This document shows positions 12,270 through 26,400 of a stretch of DNA of 64,000 nt, in pieces. The notes beneath the pieces are model-generated. The model was not told where the DNA came from. It searched no databases and worked only from the letters and a program-made list of their open reading frames with translations. A program made the translations under genes and the position numbers. Each line of letters begins with the position of its first letter. Position 1 is the first letter of the stretch. The stretch is from Toxotes chatareus (Eukaryota; Chordata; Actinopteri; Toxotidae), in NCBI GenBank assembly GCA_016801885.1, contig CM028900.1, forward strand, positions 3,320,001-3,384,000. The letters run 5' to 3'.

Positions 12270-15200
12270 ACTTGGGGAGACTTGACTTTGGTTTGCATAG
12301 TTTTGCCTTTTGCAGCATTGCCAATTAATAATGTGGCACAGATGCACCTGGAATGCTTCCACAATGTTTTTTGTAATAAATTTGAGTTTTGTCATGTTAC
12401 ACAATGCAACACACTTAATCTAATGAACCTACATTTCACTGTAAACCGCTGTCGAATTGTTCCAGGAGCTTAAAAACAATGATCCTGCAATGATAGGGAC
12501 AGGGGACAGCTGTCAGAGAGGGGCCACCTATTGATCCCCCGTGATGATGATCACTCCTTTTACAGTCGCAGCTGCAACTTGTAGAATTGACTTGTCTCCA
12601 GGCTCAAGCTGAACCTGACTGCTACTCCGAGCCCGATGGAAATCAGACAACAGGGCCAACACATGCTGCATCTTCATTCAGTTAGTCAAAACACACTGAT
12701 TTACTGACCTGAATGAGGCTTCATCAGGTTGGAGGCTGCATTCAGATTTACTGTTTTGTGAAATCAGGTCCAAATAAAACCTCATGTGTGACCTCAAAGA
12801 CAGGAGGCGAGTATAAACTGCCAACGCCGCAGTGATTCACATATCCTCTGGAGGTTTTAAAAATAGTGCCTGTTACTTGAACTGTGTAGACATCTTGTAA
12901 AATTGCTTGGACAATGGCCTGCAAGACCTTACCATGAATTAAAACAAAGGAAGGAAGCCTTTAAAGGCAAAAAAGTGTGACATTTTATTTGCTTTTGTGC
13001 ACACAACACAGGCACTAAGAGGCATACAGAACATAAAAAGGAGGTTTAGAGTAGCAGATACTCAGAAGCACCACATACCAAATAGTTTCCTTTTGAAATA
13101 TTTGTACAGGCAGTTTTGAATAGATAAGCAGTACAAAATAAAAACATTTACCTAAGCTACAAATTGTGCATGGTTTAGTCTGTTGGATGCTTTTCAAAGT
13201 CCCTCTGCACGTTACACTCCTGACATCCTGTGTTAGCAGAAGATTTGGCAGTATGTGGAAACAACGGTGAGAGCTGCTTTTAAAAAGGTCATTTGATCAT
13301 TGTCCAGTCCCTCGGGCACATTCAGAGGGCACCGGTTGGTTGGTTGGTTCTATAGCAGTGCCACTGACCGTGGCCACTGACTGTGCACATCACTGTTGGA
13401 GTGACTGAATACTTAACGTGATCATTATTACTCGATTCAAAAGTGGTCAAGAAACTAATGTCTTGGAATTCAGTAAGTAATCAAGTAAGTAAATGTAAAA
13501 GGCATAGCTCCTAAAAAAATAAAATAAAATAAAATAAAAAGGGAAATCTTCTGCACCTGTGATTGCAGTGTGTGTGCATTACCTCAATTCTTTCTCCATC
13601 AGGAGTTTGGTCATATACACTACATGTGGGCGGTTGCAGCAGTGCACACCAGCTTTTTGATAGGGCAGGTGGTGTTGCTGAGAGGTTTTTATGAATATCT
13701 TCACAAATACATTTGCCTGTTAGCGATATTGTCATATGGAGGAAAGTTTGGCCACGTGACCTCATGTAAAGCGATGAGATTTTCCATTTTTTTCACCATC
13801 AGTCATCATCATCAGTGTAATTGCTAAATTAGTATAGGAATAATATAGGTGTGGAGTATTTGGTGCCAGTATTCTCAAACTTAATTAAAGTATGAAACAT
13901 GAAAACAAGTTATTGGTCTGGAGAATTACCGACTTAAATTTTTGCACACTGCATTATTATCAAAAGCCCTTTGTATTGCTGGAAAGGATTCAGGTCAGCT
14001 ACATGGTGTATCCGTCTATCTGTGTATGTATTTTGATTTAAAAAAAATAATTAACCCCTATAGCAGCGATATTTAAAATAGAGGCAAGCGATAAATCTTT
14101 TCACTTGTCAGCAAGCGCCTTTACTTTGGAGGGCACATTATGGATAGTTCGTACAGATCTCACTCCTCTCGGTGCATGTGCACCGTCCAAACAATAGGGG
14201 GCACTAGTGCAGCCTCAAGGACGTGATCCCTCACTGGCTTCCCACCTGCAATCACCATGAGCAGTGTTAAGCTTCTCACTGGATTTCCTGCTGCCACAGG
14301 GAAAAAAGACCCAGAGGTCAAAGTTACAGAGCCTTTAAACATCTTAACAACAAGTCAAGACCCTGTTTGAAGCTGCTGAATTCAATCCATTTTACAACAG
14401 ATGATTAACAATATATTCACTTTTATTATTAAATTATACATCTATACAATAGATCCTTAATAAAACTGCAGCTATACAAATCATTAAGAAGTGGTACCCA
14501 CGTGATATTACCCATTGCAATATAACCTAAACACTCTGAGAGGTATGTAGTCATTCTCTGATAGCCTACTGAAGATCTGCAGACTATCACATCTTGAGAC
14601 ATACTTAGATTACAAGGACATGCAGAGATAGGATCCAGAGGCTGAAGACCCTATCGTTTGACCAGGCCACTCCCATGTCACTGTCAGTCACGTGATCTTT
14701 CGCCATCGCAGCGGTGGGGCTCCAGGAAGGGTGATGCTGTTTGTCAGTCTTTTCATCCATCAGTTCATCAGCGCATTGGTCCAAAAACTGGAATCAGAGT
14801 AAAATAGCTTCACAATTGTTAAGATTTTTTTCTCTTGAAATTTTATACAGACATTTAGGATCCCAAGAGGACAAAGTATAATGACTTGTCCAACACTTTA
14901 GGTCATGACAGGATGCTTGCAGATGCAGCTTTTCTTTTTTTTTTTTTGGGGCTTAACCCTTATGCTTAGCATGTTAAGCTCAAAGTACAACTGATGTTGA
15001 CAAAGACGGCTAACCTGCCTAAGAGCAGCTGAAGCCAGTGGATAATGAGCTCTATCTGATAATGCAGGGTTGAGCCTGACAAGCTGATTTTGACATTTAG
15101 GAAACATCTCTTTTCCTCTGGCGCCACCTTTAGGTCAAACTTAGTATTTTCTGCTCACTAGTGGTAAGGATCTAAAAAAAATCGTCTCCATTTTTTTAGC

Positions 15201-16389
15201 CATGCTTTAATTTTGTTTTTGGGTGTGCAATGTGCTCTTAGGACCTCTAGGTGGCTTTTTAGACTTTTTGTCTTGTGTAAGTTCATGGTTTTGTTCGTAT
15301 GATCAACCAGTGTAAGATGCATATAAAAAGTGTTCTGTTTTAAATATATAGAAAACACCACTTGTCCCTATAATCCAAAGAGTAAGTAAATAAACGAATG
15401 ATGTCAGGTAACATAGAGGCCTTTTTCTTGGTTGCAAAAAGCCCTAAGCACTGCTGGCTGGCGCTGTAAAATAATGGACAAACTAAAGTTTTGTTCCAGA
15501 ACTTTCTGAGTGTGGTATGCGCTGGGTCTGCACTGTTCTGTAAAACTTCCAAGAACTATGGCAGCCTCACCATCTGAGTCCGACACTGCAAAAAACAAAA
15601 AAAAAAAAACAGGTTTACCACTTCCTGCCTACTTGGCTTTTGCATATCACCAAGCTAGAAATGGCGATAAAAGAATTACAGCTTTCACTACAGTGGTTCA
15701 AACTCACTCAAGTACTGTGACAAAGTTCTGAGTCACGCTCTTTGACCCTGGAGCTTATCGTAGCTGTACAAGCCCAGAAAAAACTCGCTGCTGTGATTGT
15801 TTCATACTACTGCAAACTTCACATGCTGGTTAGATTAGTTTCTGTAAGTACTTGCTGCACCCAATGCTTTGTGTACATACAACACCAAAGTGCTGCCTGT
15901 GAGCCACAGAACACCAAAGATACCACTTAGGAGCTTCATGCCCATCCCCAGAGTTGTTCATATACCAGTATCAGACAGTGTATGCAGTGGTTTTTTAGCC
16001 TGTAGGTGATATTCCTGGCTGCCCGCAGAGCTTGGACATGCTCCCCTTCCTTTGTATTAGTGTTTTTTTAAATACTATAATCCTCCCCACTAATTCCCTA
16101 TCTCTGCTACTCTCATGGTACAATATACACAAGTGTTTTTAGATGTTTATGTACTGAAAAAATAATACACAGAAGAATTAGACTAAATACATGAAGCCAG
16201 AATGGTTCACAATGCTAGACTCGAAAACCTGAAACCCTTTAAAGTGTCGAGTTAACAAAAGATTAGAACAGATTGGGACTTCTTAACGTTTGTGAATCTC
16301 CACGCGACTTCAGACAGCGCAGTGGAAAACAGCTCAGTGAAAGCGACATCACTTTACTAACGGTCAACTGGAAGATGTTGTGCATGACG

Positions 16390-17056
16390 GGGAAATTCCA
16401 GTTTCCTTTTATTCTGTGTGGTGTGGGTTGCAAAACTGAATGACAATAAGCTGCTCTCTATGTAAATGCAACTGCCTCTGTGCAAATCACATGAATAATT
16501 TCTAAAATGTTAAAATAAAAACTCGTATGCAAATTAGGCACTCATACAGTATAGGCAGTATTGTCCCCTTTTCTTCTTCTACAACATTCACCACCACTGA
16601 AAAAACAAAGACAGCAGCAAACGCACGCATATCTTACAGGCCTGGCCTACATTTCCTGACTTGCGAGTACAATTTAGTGAGTCCCACTGAAATGTAGAAA
16701 TATTCAGCATTTGAGGGTTTTAAACAAAAATTTTTTTTAAGTTGTGCGCATTCAGGACGGACGGCAGCCATCCACTCACTGCACTCGCGGTGTCCCCTCA
16801 TGTCCCACCCTGTCCCACCCTGCAGAACATTCATCTTTTGCTTTACACATTTTGCAATGACAGAAATCACAGCAGCTTGATTCAGACAGATTCACCAACA
16901 TCAAATACACAAACAGCTGTAAAGATTCAGCCACTTGCTCGTACTTGTACAGAGATGTTTTGATGTAAGAAATTCTGCAGCAGCACATCCACCTGTTAAT
17001 CCTTGTGTAAGAGAGAGGTAAGTTTGCAACTTAGGGCCAGAGAGTGCACACTGTGG
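16390..17056 (-). other. cntnap5: Probable 3' untranslated region of cntnap5
   Basis: Sequence after the stop codon. The first clear minus-strand AATAAA is at 16413-16408 (TTTATT on the plus strand), giving a 3' UTR of about 650 nt. The end is inferred; longer forms using later signals cannot be excluded. No conserved structure was recognised. Confidence 0.35.
16408..16413 (-). promoter_or_regulatory. Candidate polyadenylation signal AATAAA
   Basis: TTTATT on the plus strand reads AATAAA on the minus strand, about 645 nt after the cntnap5 stop. It is the first canonical hexamer found downstream. This hexamer is common by chance in AT-rich DNA, so support is weak without transcript ends. Confidence 0.3.
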
Positions 17057-17256
17057 TCAGATGTAGTACTCCTTCATGTTGTCCCTGACTGAGTTGTGGA
17101 GATGCAGCTCTGTCCTGTAGTTTGTGTACATGCTGTGTCTGTGCTCCTCTTTGATGCTGCTGCTGCTGCTCCTCTGGGCCTGCCGCTGCTGGTAGAGGAG
17201 GCGGCTTATCACAGCCAGAGCACACACTGCGATGAAGACCACAGCTGTGACCACAC
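17057..17256 (-). CDS. cntnap5: cntnap5 exon 24: transmembrane helix, cytoplasmic tail, stop
   Basis: 200 nt of coding sequence, phase 1 in, ending TGA at 17057-17059; residues 1108-1173. The acceptor is GTTCTCAG at 17257. The peptide starts GVVTAVVFIAVCALAVISRL, completing the transmembrane helix begun in exon 23, then LYQQRQAQ, a serine run SSSSS, KEEHRHSMYTNYRTE and the end NSVRDNMKEYYI. Known: Caspr tails carry a juxtamembrane protein-4.1-type binding region and a C-terminal PDZ-type ligand. EYYI resembles the EYFI end of CNTNAP5. Tail function is inferred from the family. Confidence 0.95.
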
Positions 17257-20200
17257 CTGAGAACACAGCAGGGGAAGGTGCATCAGTATCAGTGTCAGTG
17301 GACAATGTCTAAGTGTCCTCCATCTTTTTTTTTTCTTAACAGTAGCACTGTTTTGCAGCAACTGTTTCGTGTCTAGCACGGCAGCTTTTATCTTATAAAC
17401 ATCCACGTAAGATAAAATATGTGTGTTTGATCATAATTATATTTAGCATTAGCATAAACATATACTGTTTATGCTAAATGAGGTTTTAAGTTAGCTTTTC
17501 TTTTTTAGACAATGTTCACAAACACACCTACACATAGCGAACACAGTGGACGGAGCACATCAGGACAACATGTCACACAGTACCGTACATAGCACACTGA
17601 GTGGAGCCATGCTAACTGTGTTATGCTAAGCTAATCATCTACTGGTTACAGCTTGATATTTACTGTACTGACAGTCTTCTGTAACTTTTGGCAAGAAACC
17701 AAATACGTGTATTTCCTAAAATGATGAGGTACACTCTGGGAGCACTTTATTAGGAACGCCATACGAATCCGCCATATGAACAGCCTCAGTTCTTCTTGTC
17801 ATTGATTCCACAAGATGTTGGAAACCTTCCTCTGAGATTCTGCTCCATGTTGACATGATGCATCCCATTATTTCTGCTGATTTCTCAGCTGCACATTCAA
17901 GCTCCAATCTCCTGTGTCTCTACCACATCTCAAAGGTGTTCAACCGGATCCAGATCTGGAGACTGAGGAGGCCACTGAAGATGAATATGGTCAGCTACAA
18001 CACTCATATGGACTGATATACTCCATCCAAACTGTGACACGAAGACATTCCCGACACCACTACACCACCATCTCCAGAACCTGAACTGTTGAAATAAGGT
18101 GAGCTGGGTCCACAGGTTCATGCTGTTGATTCCAAATTCTGATCCTACCATCTGCAGCCTCAGCAGAAATCCAGATTCATCAGATCAGGCTCTGTTTTTC
18201 TCTTTAACTGTCCAGTTTTGTGGATTTCTGTTCTTGGCTGACAGGAGTGGAACCCGACGTGCTCTCTGCTGCTGTAGTCCGTCCACCTCAAGGTTGGACG
18301 TGTTGTTCATCCTGAGATTATTTTCTGTTCACCACAGTCGCACAGAGCGGTTATCTGAGGTGTCGTAGCCTTTCTGTTAGCACCAGTCTGACCATTCTCC
18401 TCTGACCTCTCTCATCAACAAGGTGTTCCAGTCTGCTGCTCACTCAGTGTTTTTTCATTTGTTCACACCATTCTGAGTAAAACTCTAGAGACTGTTGTAT
18501 GTGAAAATCTCAGGAGATCAGCAGTTTCAGAAACACTCGAACCAACAATCCTGCCACAGTCCACATCACTGAGGGCACATTTTTTCATTCTGAGGTTTGA
18601 TGTGAAATATTAACTGAAGCTCCCGACGTGTCTCTGCAGGATTTTAAACACTGGACTGCTGCTTTATGATTGGCTGACTGGATGATTGCATGAACCAGCA
18701 GGTGCACAGGTGTTCCTAATAAACTGCTCTTTGAGTATACTGCTTTTATCTACCACATGATGTTCCATCTAGTCTTCCATCTAGTCCTCAGGTGTCATGT
18801 CTATCAAACCGTTCTGTTCTGTTTGAGGTTAGTTTTATAGTGTTTTTTTTTTTTTCCTTTTTATATCTATATTTTCCTCCTATTTTTTAAAATGACTTTA
18901 TTGGTCTCGTACGGATCTTTCAGATCAGACTGGGACATCTTTATTGTCAACAACAACAACAACAATGTGGTTCCATGCGGAGAAAACGTTCCCTGTTAAG
19001 AAAGCACACAGAAATCCTTTAACATTACCATCATCAAATTAAATTTCCTTTCAAACAAAACTGCGTGAGTGGCAATGAAATGATGAAAATGAGCTTGAGC
19101 TAAGGCTGAGTTATCAAGAGGATAGAAGAAAGAATTAAGACGGAGGCAAATGGAGAGAATGACAAATCACAAACAGCTGGGACTTATTTTCAATTAACCA
19201 AAGAAAAATAAACCAACACAGAAGAGAGGAAAACAGACCTGCTATCACAGCCAAATCCTTCTGGGTGCCATTGCCACGCTGCTCCTTATCTTTAGTGGCT
19301 GTTACTGCTTGATCTGGAAAAGCAGATACAAGAAAGAGTGAATTCATTAATGTCCTCATTATACAGATCAGCCAACTCTGATGTCAAGGTTACTGGAATC
19401 TGTGGTTTTCAAGTCTAGCACAGTTCAATACGTTTCCCTGCTAAGCTCCAGAATTACACAGAATTATATTACGTGATAACCAAATTAGGTTTAGCTTCAG
19501 TTTCATTTCTCTCCCACTCTTTGCATGAGCACCACCATATTTGTTTTTTTTTTTTCTCGCTCTGCCTCTGCGGTTGATTAAATGACATTTAAATGTCATC
19601 AACCTCATCTCATCTCAATATCATCGATTTAAGTTTTCATTTCATTTTCATTAAAGCCGAACAGAGTCTGGCCTGCATTAGACCTCGGTCAGGAGGAGGG
19701 TGGTGATGAGTGCGGGTTAGCTGGTGTATGTTGGCCCCTTTAAACCATGTCATAGTGTCAGACTGAATGGGCCATGAGAGCGAATGAGCCTTGAAGCAAG
19801 TGGCTGGTGGTTGCATGTTGTAGCTCCACGAGATGAGCTGTTTCAGGGAACTGCCAAAACAATGACAAGGCTAAATTTCACATTATCCTGTGGATGAGAG
19901 AATCTCTGCCAACTCTGAGCTCCACCTGGTGCCTCAGCATAAAAGACAATAAGGACAACAACTCAAAATAACCTGTGTTTTATCATTTTCATTCGTTGTT
20001 CTTACACAAACAATTTACAAAAAAGAAACCAAAAAACGAAACAAAACAAAAAAACCCAACAGATTTGAAGTGTGAAGACATTCGAGCTGGAGACAACAGA
20101 GAACACATCTGACACGTTTCTGGTTTATTCAAAACTCAAATCTGCTGAATTCAAAAGTTGGTAGTTAAGAGTCAGTTTTCAAAGCTGCATCAGTAAAACA

Positions 20201-23200
20201 GGAAGCCAGTTAGACTGATTCTTATGCTCTGAGGTGATATGTTCATTTTAACTCGGGCTTTCTAGTATCACATAATCAGATCACTGTCAAACAGGACAGA
20301 TCAGCACAGCACCTGATGCTGCGTAGAGCTAAGTCGCTCAAAAGACGATACAGTTTTCAAAATGTGTGGGGTTGATGTTTGATATCGTTTTATCGAATCC
20401 AAATCTGAATCCTTTCATATTCTCATTAAGTTTATCTTTCATGTTATAAATAACTACACGTCACAGATTCAGTTTAGATCTGCCATCAGCTGTTGTTTGT
20501 TGGGAGGGAAGGAAGAAATATGGCAGTTTTAAGAGGCAGATACTAAATGAATCAACATGAACAGCAGAAAATATGAAATGTTGATTATCGATTGATATTA
20601 ATTGTTCTGATACACTGAAATAGCAGCTGGAACATACCAACTTATAAACCTGACTTTTCACAAACTACTACTTTAATGCAAATAACGAAGGTTCTGACTC
20701 AGAATTATGAACTTAACGAACTCAAAACACTGATTTTATGTGAATAAAAAGCTGAACTGGGACTCTGCTGTATTTAACGAGCTGTGATCAGCTCATTATT
20801 TCTCTGGAGTCTCATCACAGAGTGATGTTACAGAGATCCCTCCAAAAGCAAACATTCAGCAGCTTGGAGAGAGGACATCAACCAACAGACAGAAGTGTCA
20901 GTGTTGCTGTCACAGAATCAACATTCATTAGCTACAGCTGAAATAATCTTTGATGTGACCTTGGTCATTTTAACGAGCGAAGGCTCTGGTCAGCGTTGTC
21001 TATAAATGAGAAGCTGCTAACGTTGCCTACTCGAGTTCAACACTGGTCTTTGCAAATGAGCAGAGATAAAGAGAGAGAGCGAGTGTGTGTGAGCGTTTTA
21101 CCTTGCAGAGTGTGTGAGGTGGACTCAGCCAGCGCTCCACAATTTGACTGGACCAGTGGACCACGGATGGTGACCAGTGAGCTTCCTCGATTCGTCAGCG
21201 CCGCCTTCAGCGGGGCCACGTTGTTAAACTGGACCGAGGAGAGGCAGCCGACGAAACCTTTAGAAGCTGCTTGCATTACTTCCTCGTTGAGGTTCTCCCT
21301 TCCTGCACAGACACAGGTGAAAAGGCACATGGTTACTGATGGTGATGTGTTTGATTTTTCTCTTTTATTGCAGTAATTATCTTTTCAAGTCAAGAATGGT
21401 GAGAAAATAATAACAGGAAACGATGAATGGGTACATCAAGTACCACAACAGGGGGGTGACGTGGGGGTGTTTAGCAGTTCTCTGGACATCATGGGAGCAC
21501 TTACTGGTGACTTTGCCCAATGTCAAGGATCTGATTAAGATCAGCTCTGCATCAGATGACAGCGTGTACTTTCTGTGGATGTCCTGGTCGATCTGGTTGA
21601 GTGGGGAGAAATCAAATAACAAGCCGATTACAAGAAATCTGAACCGAGGTAACACCAGCAGCAGCAGCAGCAGCAGCACATTTCAATACATTATAGATTG
21701 AGAATAGTGTTCTCTGCAGCTTCGCACAGCACCATATCCGCCCACTGTTAGCTTTGAAGTGATTTAGACCTTTCACATCTGCTCTGCCATGCTGACTCAG
21801 ATGCATCTCTTAACCTGATGATCCACAATTGTTTCTGCAGGATTCTGATTACGTGTAGAACAGTGGTACGTGTGTGGACCAGCTGAAAACCGTCTCCACT
21901 GCTAAGTTCAACCTGCTGATGTGTGACGGGTTGTGTCATTGTACAGAATTTAATTAATTTATATACACATTGTTTGTTGGACTTCTCTGTTGTACAGTAA
22001 TTGTCAGAAACATTATTGTGGTAATTTCACATAAAATGTCTATTCTACTGTTGACCAAGTTGCTCATAGCTGGCATTCCTAAATCAAATATAAACGTAAT
22101 CTGACTTTGGTATTAAAAATATTTATATATATATAAACCCACCTCCTTGCCTTTCAGGGAACTTTCAACAACATCTAAATGGTCTTCGTCAGCAGATGGA
22201 GCTTGTTCAATTGACATCACATGAAGCAAATGTGGAAAAGTGGCCATATGATAACAGGGGGCCATATGCGATTGTAACCCGTCAGTGTTAAATACTGCTC
22301 TTTAGTGCTGAGCAAGTACCATTACACTTTAATTCTTTTATTTTAAAAAGAATTAAAGAAGAAAGAAAGCTTAATGTCAGGTCACTAAAACCACTTGGTA
22401 AAGATTAGGAGAAAATGTGGCCCTGATTAAAAAACTTGTTGAAAATCTTTCGCTGACCTTCTCACCTTGCTGCAGTAGAAGTGTACTCCAGTGCTGTATC
22501 AGTGTACCAGGACATCACTGTCAAAGCGAGGTCAAAGGTGAAAACAGACTTGAAACTATGACCCAGAGAAGCGCAGCAAACTGCTTTTTGGTTTGGTGTT
22601 AAGTCATTCTATCAATAGTAAAAATGTTGACACTGACCACTGGACGAAACAGACTGTGAACTCTTGAGGGCCGCCACTGAAAGCAAACACACAACTCTAT
22701 CTTTATTTTACACTGCACTACCTGAACTGCACATTTCTTCGTGCACGGGGACTAAGCATTGGCGCTGAATGAACTCGCCTCCGTGGAACAGCTGCCTATG
22801 GATCAGTCCTCCTGAGCCCTTTACTCACCTGAACGTACAGGTTTTTGCCCACTCTGTGGATTCTGATTCGATGAAGACGTCCGTCTGCCATGTTGCTGAG
22901 GACGGGGCTGAACACATCTGGACTCCTGTCTGTCTGAAGGTGATACCAGATCTGCAGACTCCCTGGATACAGAGCATGAAAAGACATGCAGCGCTCTCTT
23001 TTAATCAGATATCTGTGAGCACGTTAGGATGATCAGTTCACCACAGCGTTCAATGCTCAAGTCAAATGCACAACATGAAGCTATATTTTACAGTAAACAT
23101 ATTCTAATTTGATTTCAAGTACACGTACATTGTGTTATGATGCCAAAGACGAGAAGACAAAACACCGGCTGACTGAAACGATGTGGCTGCTTGTTTATTA

Positions 23201-23318
23201 ATATATCGCTATTTCTACACGCCTTTTGAGATATACAAATATTTATCTCATAGCTCCTCACTCCCACACTGAGTAAGTCAATATGTGTTCACTGTTTCTC
23301 CCACACACACACACGCAC

Positions 23319-23402
<84 letters not shown>

Positions 23403-26400
23403 GCTGCCAGATCAAAGAGTCAGAGAGCTATGCATTGTCAAGTGGAGCTGGGTCAATATTACAATTCCCAGTCTGTAGGTGAAGGGCTTTGTGTTGTGCT
23501 TCATTTCAAATCCTGCAAGTGCACCTATAGATGAAGGTCAGTATGGATGAAGAGCCTCATCTGCCCTTCAGTCTTTACAGAGACCTGAAAAACACAGGCG
23601 TTCAGATTTAACACAAAAAGAGTGTATTAGGACGCTGACTGGCTAAAAACCGCACACAGATGTCCCTCAACGTGACGCTCTGAGGTTTGGATTCAGCTTA
23701 AAGGCTCTCGGCTTAAAGCTTCGAGGCCTTTCTCGGGTTGACAACAGGAAATACCCCGTAGCAAGTGTTAGACATGTGAGGACCTTATCTTAAAATTTCT
23801 GCAGAGACAGTTTAGTTTGAGCACAGTTGGGTCTTTTTGTTTAAAGATACGAGGACCGTCACATGTTTTCCTTTGGATAAATGAAGACTTTTATTTTGCA
23901 TTAGCACTGATTGAAATTTACTACACTGTAAGAAGAAAGAGTCTTTACAAATATGCAAAGGAGGAACGGAGCCGCAGAGGTTAAATCTCTTCATTAGCCT
24001 GGTATCAGTTTGCACAAACGTGTGGGAGCAGCTCTGGTATTGTATTAATGTTTGCTGTGGCGTACATTAGCTGCTTGTTCACTGTCAACTTAATTTCCTG
24101 GCCTGATCCTCACCTGCCAAAATTATAACATGTAAATAAACTAAAAACAAACAAACAAACAAAAAAATGCTCACAGGAAATGTGCTCAATTTCAGATTTT
24201 TAAGCTTCAGTTTCACGGCCTCAGACCTTCTGAGGCTCCCACATTCACACGATGTTTGATAGGCACACTGTGTCTGCACATGTTCTGACAATTGGATCTT
24301 GCTGGGGGTGAAAACAAAAAAAAAAAGTTACTACGGTAACTGGAGAGCAGTGGGTTTATGACCGGATCCTTCTAATGAAAAGGATCCGAAAGTTTCTGAT
24401 TAAAGAAACGGTTTAAGTTCTTTTCCGGTTAAAGAACTGATGTTTTAAATCTGAATATAAATAACACAACCACTTCATGAAGATCACATTCAAAGAAGTC
24501 AGTAAGTACCACTTCTATAAATGATGACAGGATTTAAGCTGTCTTTATCCTTTGAGATACATGTATAAACGCAAAGCCTGTATGTACCGTTCTTGGCCAG
24601 GATGACAGCGATGTACTGATGGCTGAAGGTGCTGACAGTCAGCAGCATGGCCGGCCTCTGGAAGGTGACGAAGCTGAAGGCAACATCCTCTCTGGCTCTG
24701 CTGCTGCTCTCTGTGGAAACGCTGGTGGCCTGTGAGCTTCTGTTCTGCATCACTGAGAAGGGCTCCTGAAAGGTGTAGGTCACCGAGGACTCCCGGTCGA
24801 AGGACACTGACACCTCTGCACGCGCAGGAACAAAGAGGAAAACAGGGCTTCAGTGCAGGAAGCTCTGTCCCAACTCTTTTTGAAACAAGATTAAAAGACT
24901 AAAAGTGAGCTCACATCCCACAGAGGCTGCAATTTTCATTTTTCCATTACACCACTTAGGATGAAAGTATTAGAACAATCCACACAACCTTATCAGTAGT
25001 GGGGTTAAAAAAGTAGGTTGCCTCAGGGGTACAGCTAAAGATAAGGCCATGGGGTCATTTAAACTGCAATAATGAATATTTCTGATATTAACACTGAACA
25101 AAACCACTGGGTTTAATGGGAATTGAGTCAAATTTAGCCAAATTCAATCAGTACTTGCAGGTGCACACGGACTCAGGTGGATTTACAATGCACCTACATA
25201 AAAATAGATGTGCATCAGCGTCCATCTTTCAGAGCAAGGCTGCAGCAAAACATCTTGGAATATTTCATATTATCTGTGGTGTAAACAGACTTTGATGTGT
25301 TAAATTAGTGGATTTCTCCTTTAAGGTAGCCTGTCGTCGCCCCCAGGCAAGAGTACCAACGCAGCACCAAGCCTGAGATGAAGAGCTGTCCTAAGGACAA
25401 ACTCCAAGAACAAAGTCCTTCCCGTTGCTGTTGTTTCTTAACTCGTGTGGTGGAGGAGTATGAAATAGACGGTTATATTTAAAACACCAGCAGAAAGTTT
25501 AGTCTCAAGTTCATTTGTGATGTGAACAAACACTGCAACAATTAATTAATTAATTAATTGATTTGATTTATTAAAATTTTTTTTTTTTTTTTTTAAACTT
25601 TCAAATTACTCTCCTGGGATAAATGGAGAGTGGAAGGCAGAGTATGTCTACATAACAAGACACCATTACACCACTGTCTTGCTTAACACTGCTTCAAAAT
25701 TCACAGTGTGAGTGCATCGCACCCTGGTAGGTGCGAGCACATCCACTGAAGCAGATAATCTCTGAGCTGTGTATCGTTGCTGGGTGGCTTGTTTTAACGC
25801 GTAAGTGTTTGGTTTATACACTAAATGAATAAAAGGAAAAATAAAATTGCCTCGGTTTGGTTTCATTCTGTGAAGAGTCTGCACATTATGCACTTTTTCA
25901 CATATTCACCAAGGAAACAAACAGACAAACAAAAGCCCACAGATTCAGACCAACATAAGACGCAGACCTGCTGAAACACAACACAAACCAAACAAGCAAT
26001 ATCCACAAAACTAAAGTACAACACTGGATAAAAGCACTTAAAAGTTAAAATAACTCCAGGCAGCTTTTGTTTTCAGGATGGAACATTCATTGTTCATTCA
26101 TGTAATTGCTTTTAATGCGCAGCTCTTTCAACATCACGTCAAAACTCTCAGCAAACGCAGAGCTTTGAAAATCTGCCATCATATGATCATACAAGTGAAA
26201 ACATTCATCTGAAAACAGCATTTTAGGTTATCATGTATAACCTGCAACCTGCTTCACCAAAATGTCACATCTAACTCTGGTTGTATTAAACCAGAAATAT
26301 CTTTAAACAGAAGTCGGATAAGCTGATTTTCTCTTCCCCTTCAGAATGTGTTTTCAGACTATTTCTCTCTACCATATTCATGTGGCTGTTCGCTCGGCTT

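Larger units (their letters stand above)
1091..16389. other. Downstream intergenic region of cntnap5
   Basis: No exon, RNA gene or promoter could be supported on either strand. Open frames are short, lack family motifs and are not linked by consistent splice sites. Contents: repeat copies at 2303-2365, 6616-6690 and 8140-8300, a 46-bp tandem repeat at 12160-12269, a GT repeat at 11424-11443, A/T-rich stretches (for example 3350-3700), and homopolymer runs near 8970, 11250 and 14930. Confidence 0.6.
17257..19238 (-). other. cntnap5 intron 23
   Basis: 1982 bp. About half is a degraded Tc1-like element (17731-18737) beside a repeat fragment (17600-17725). A CAA repeat lies near 18949-18965. No exon-like sequence was found between exon 23 and exon 24. 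Confidence 0.8.

Noticed and set aside
20996..21376. 126-codon plus-strand open frame
   Set aside because: Antisense shadow of exon 22.
23283..23534. Thr-His repeat protein
   Set aside because: Translation of a CA microsatellite.
24363..24388. CGGATCCTT hairpin as a terminator
   Set aside because: Located in an intron of a eukaryotic gene; bacterial-type terminators do not apply. Short arms may be chance.
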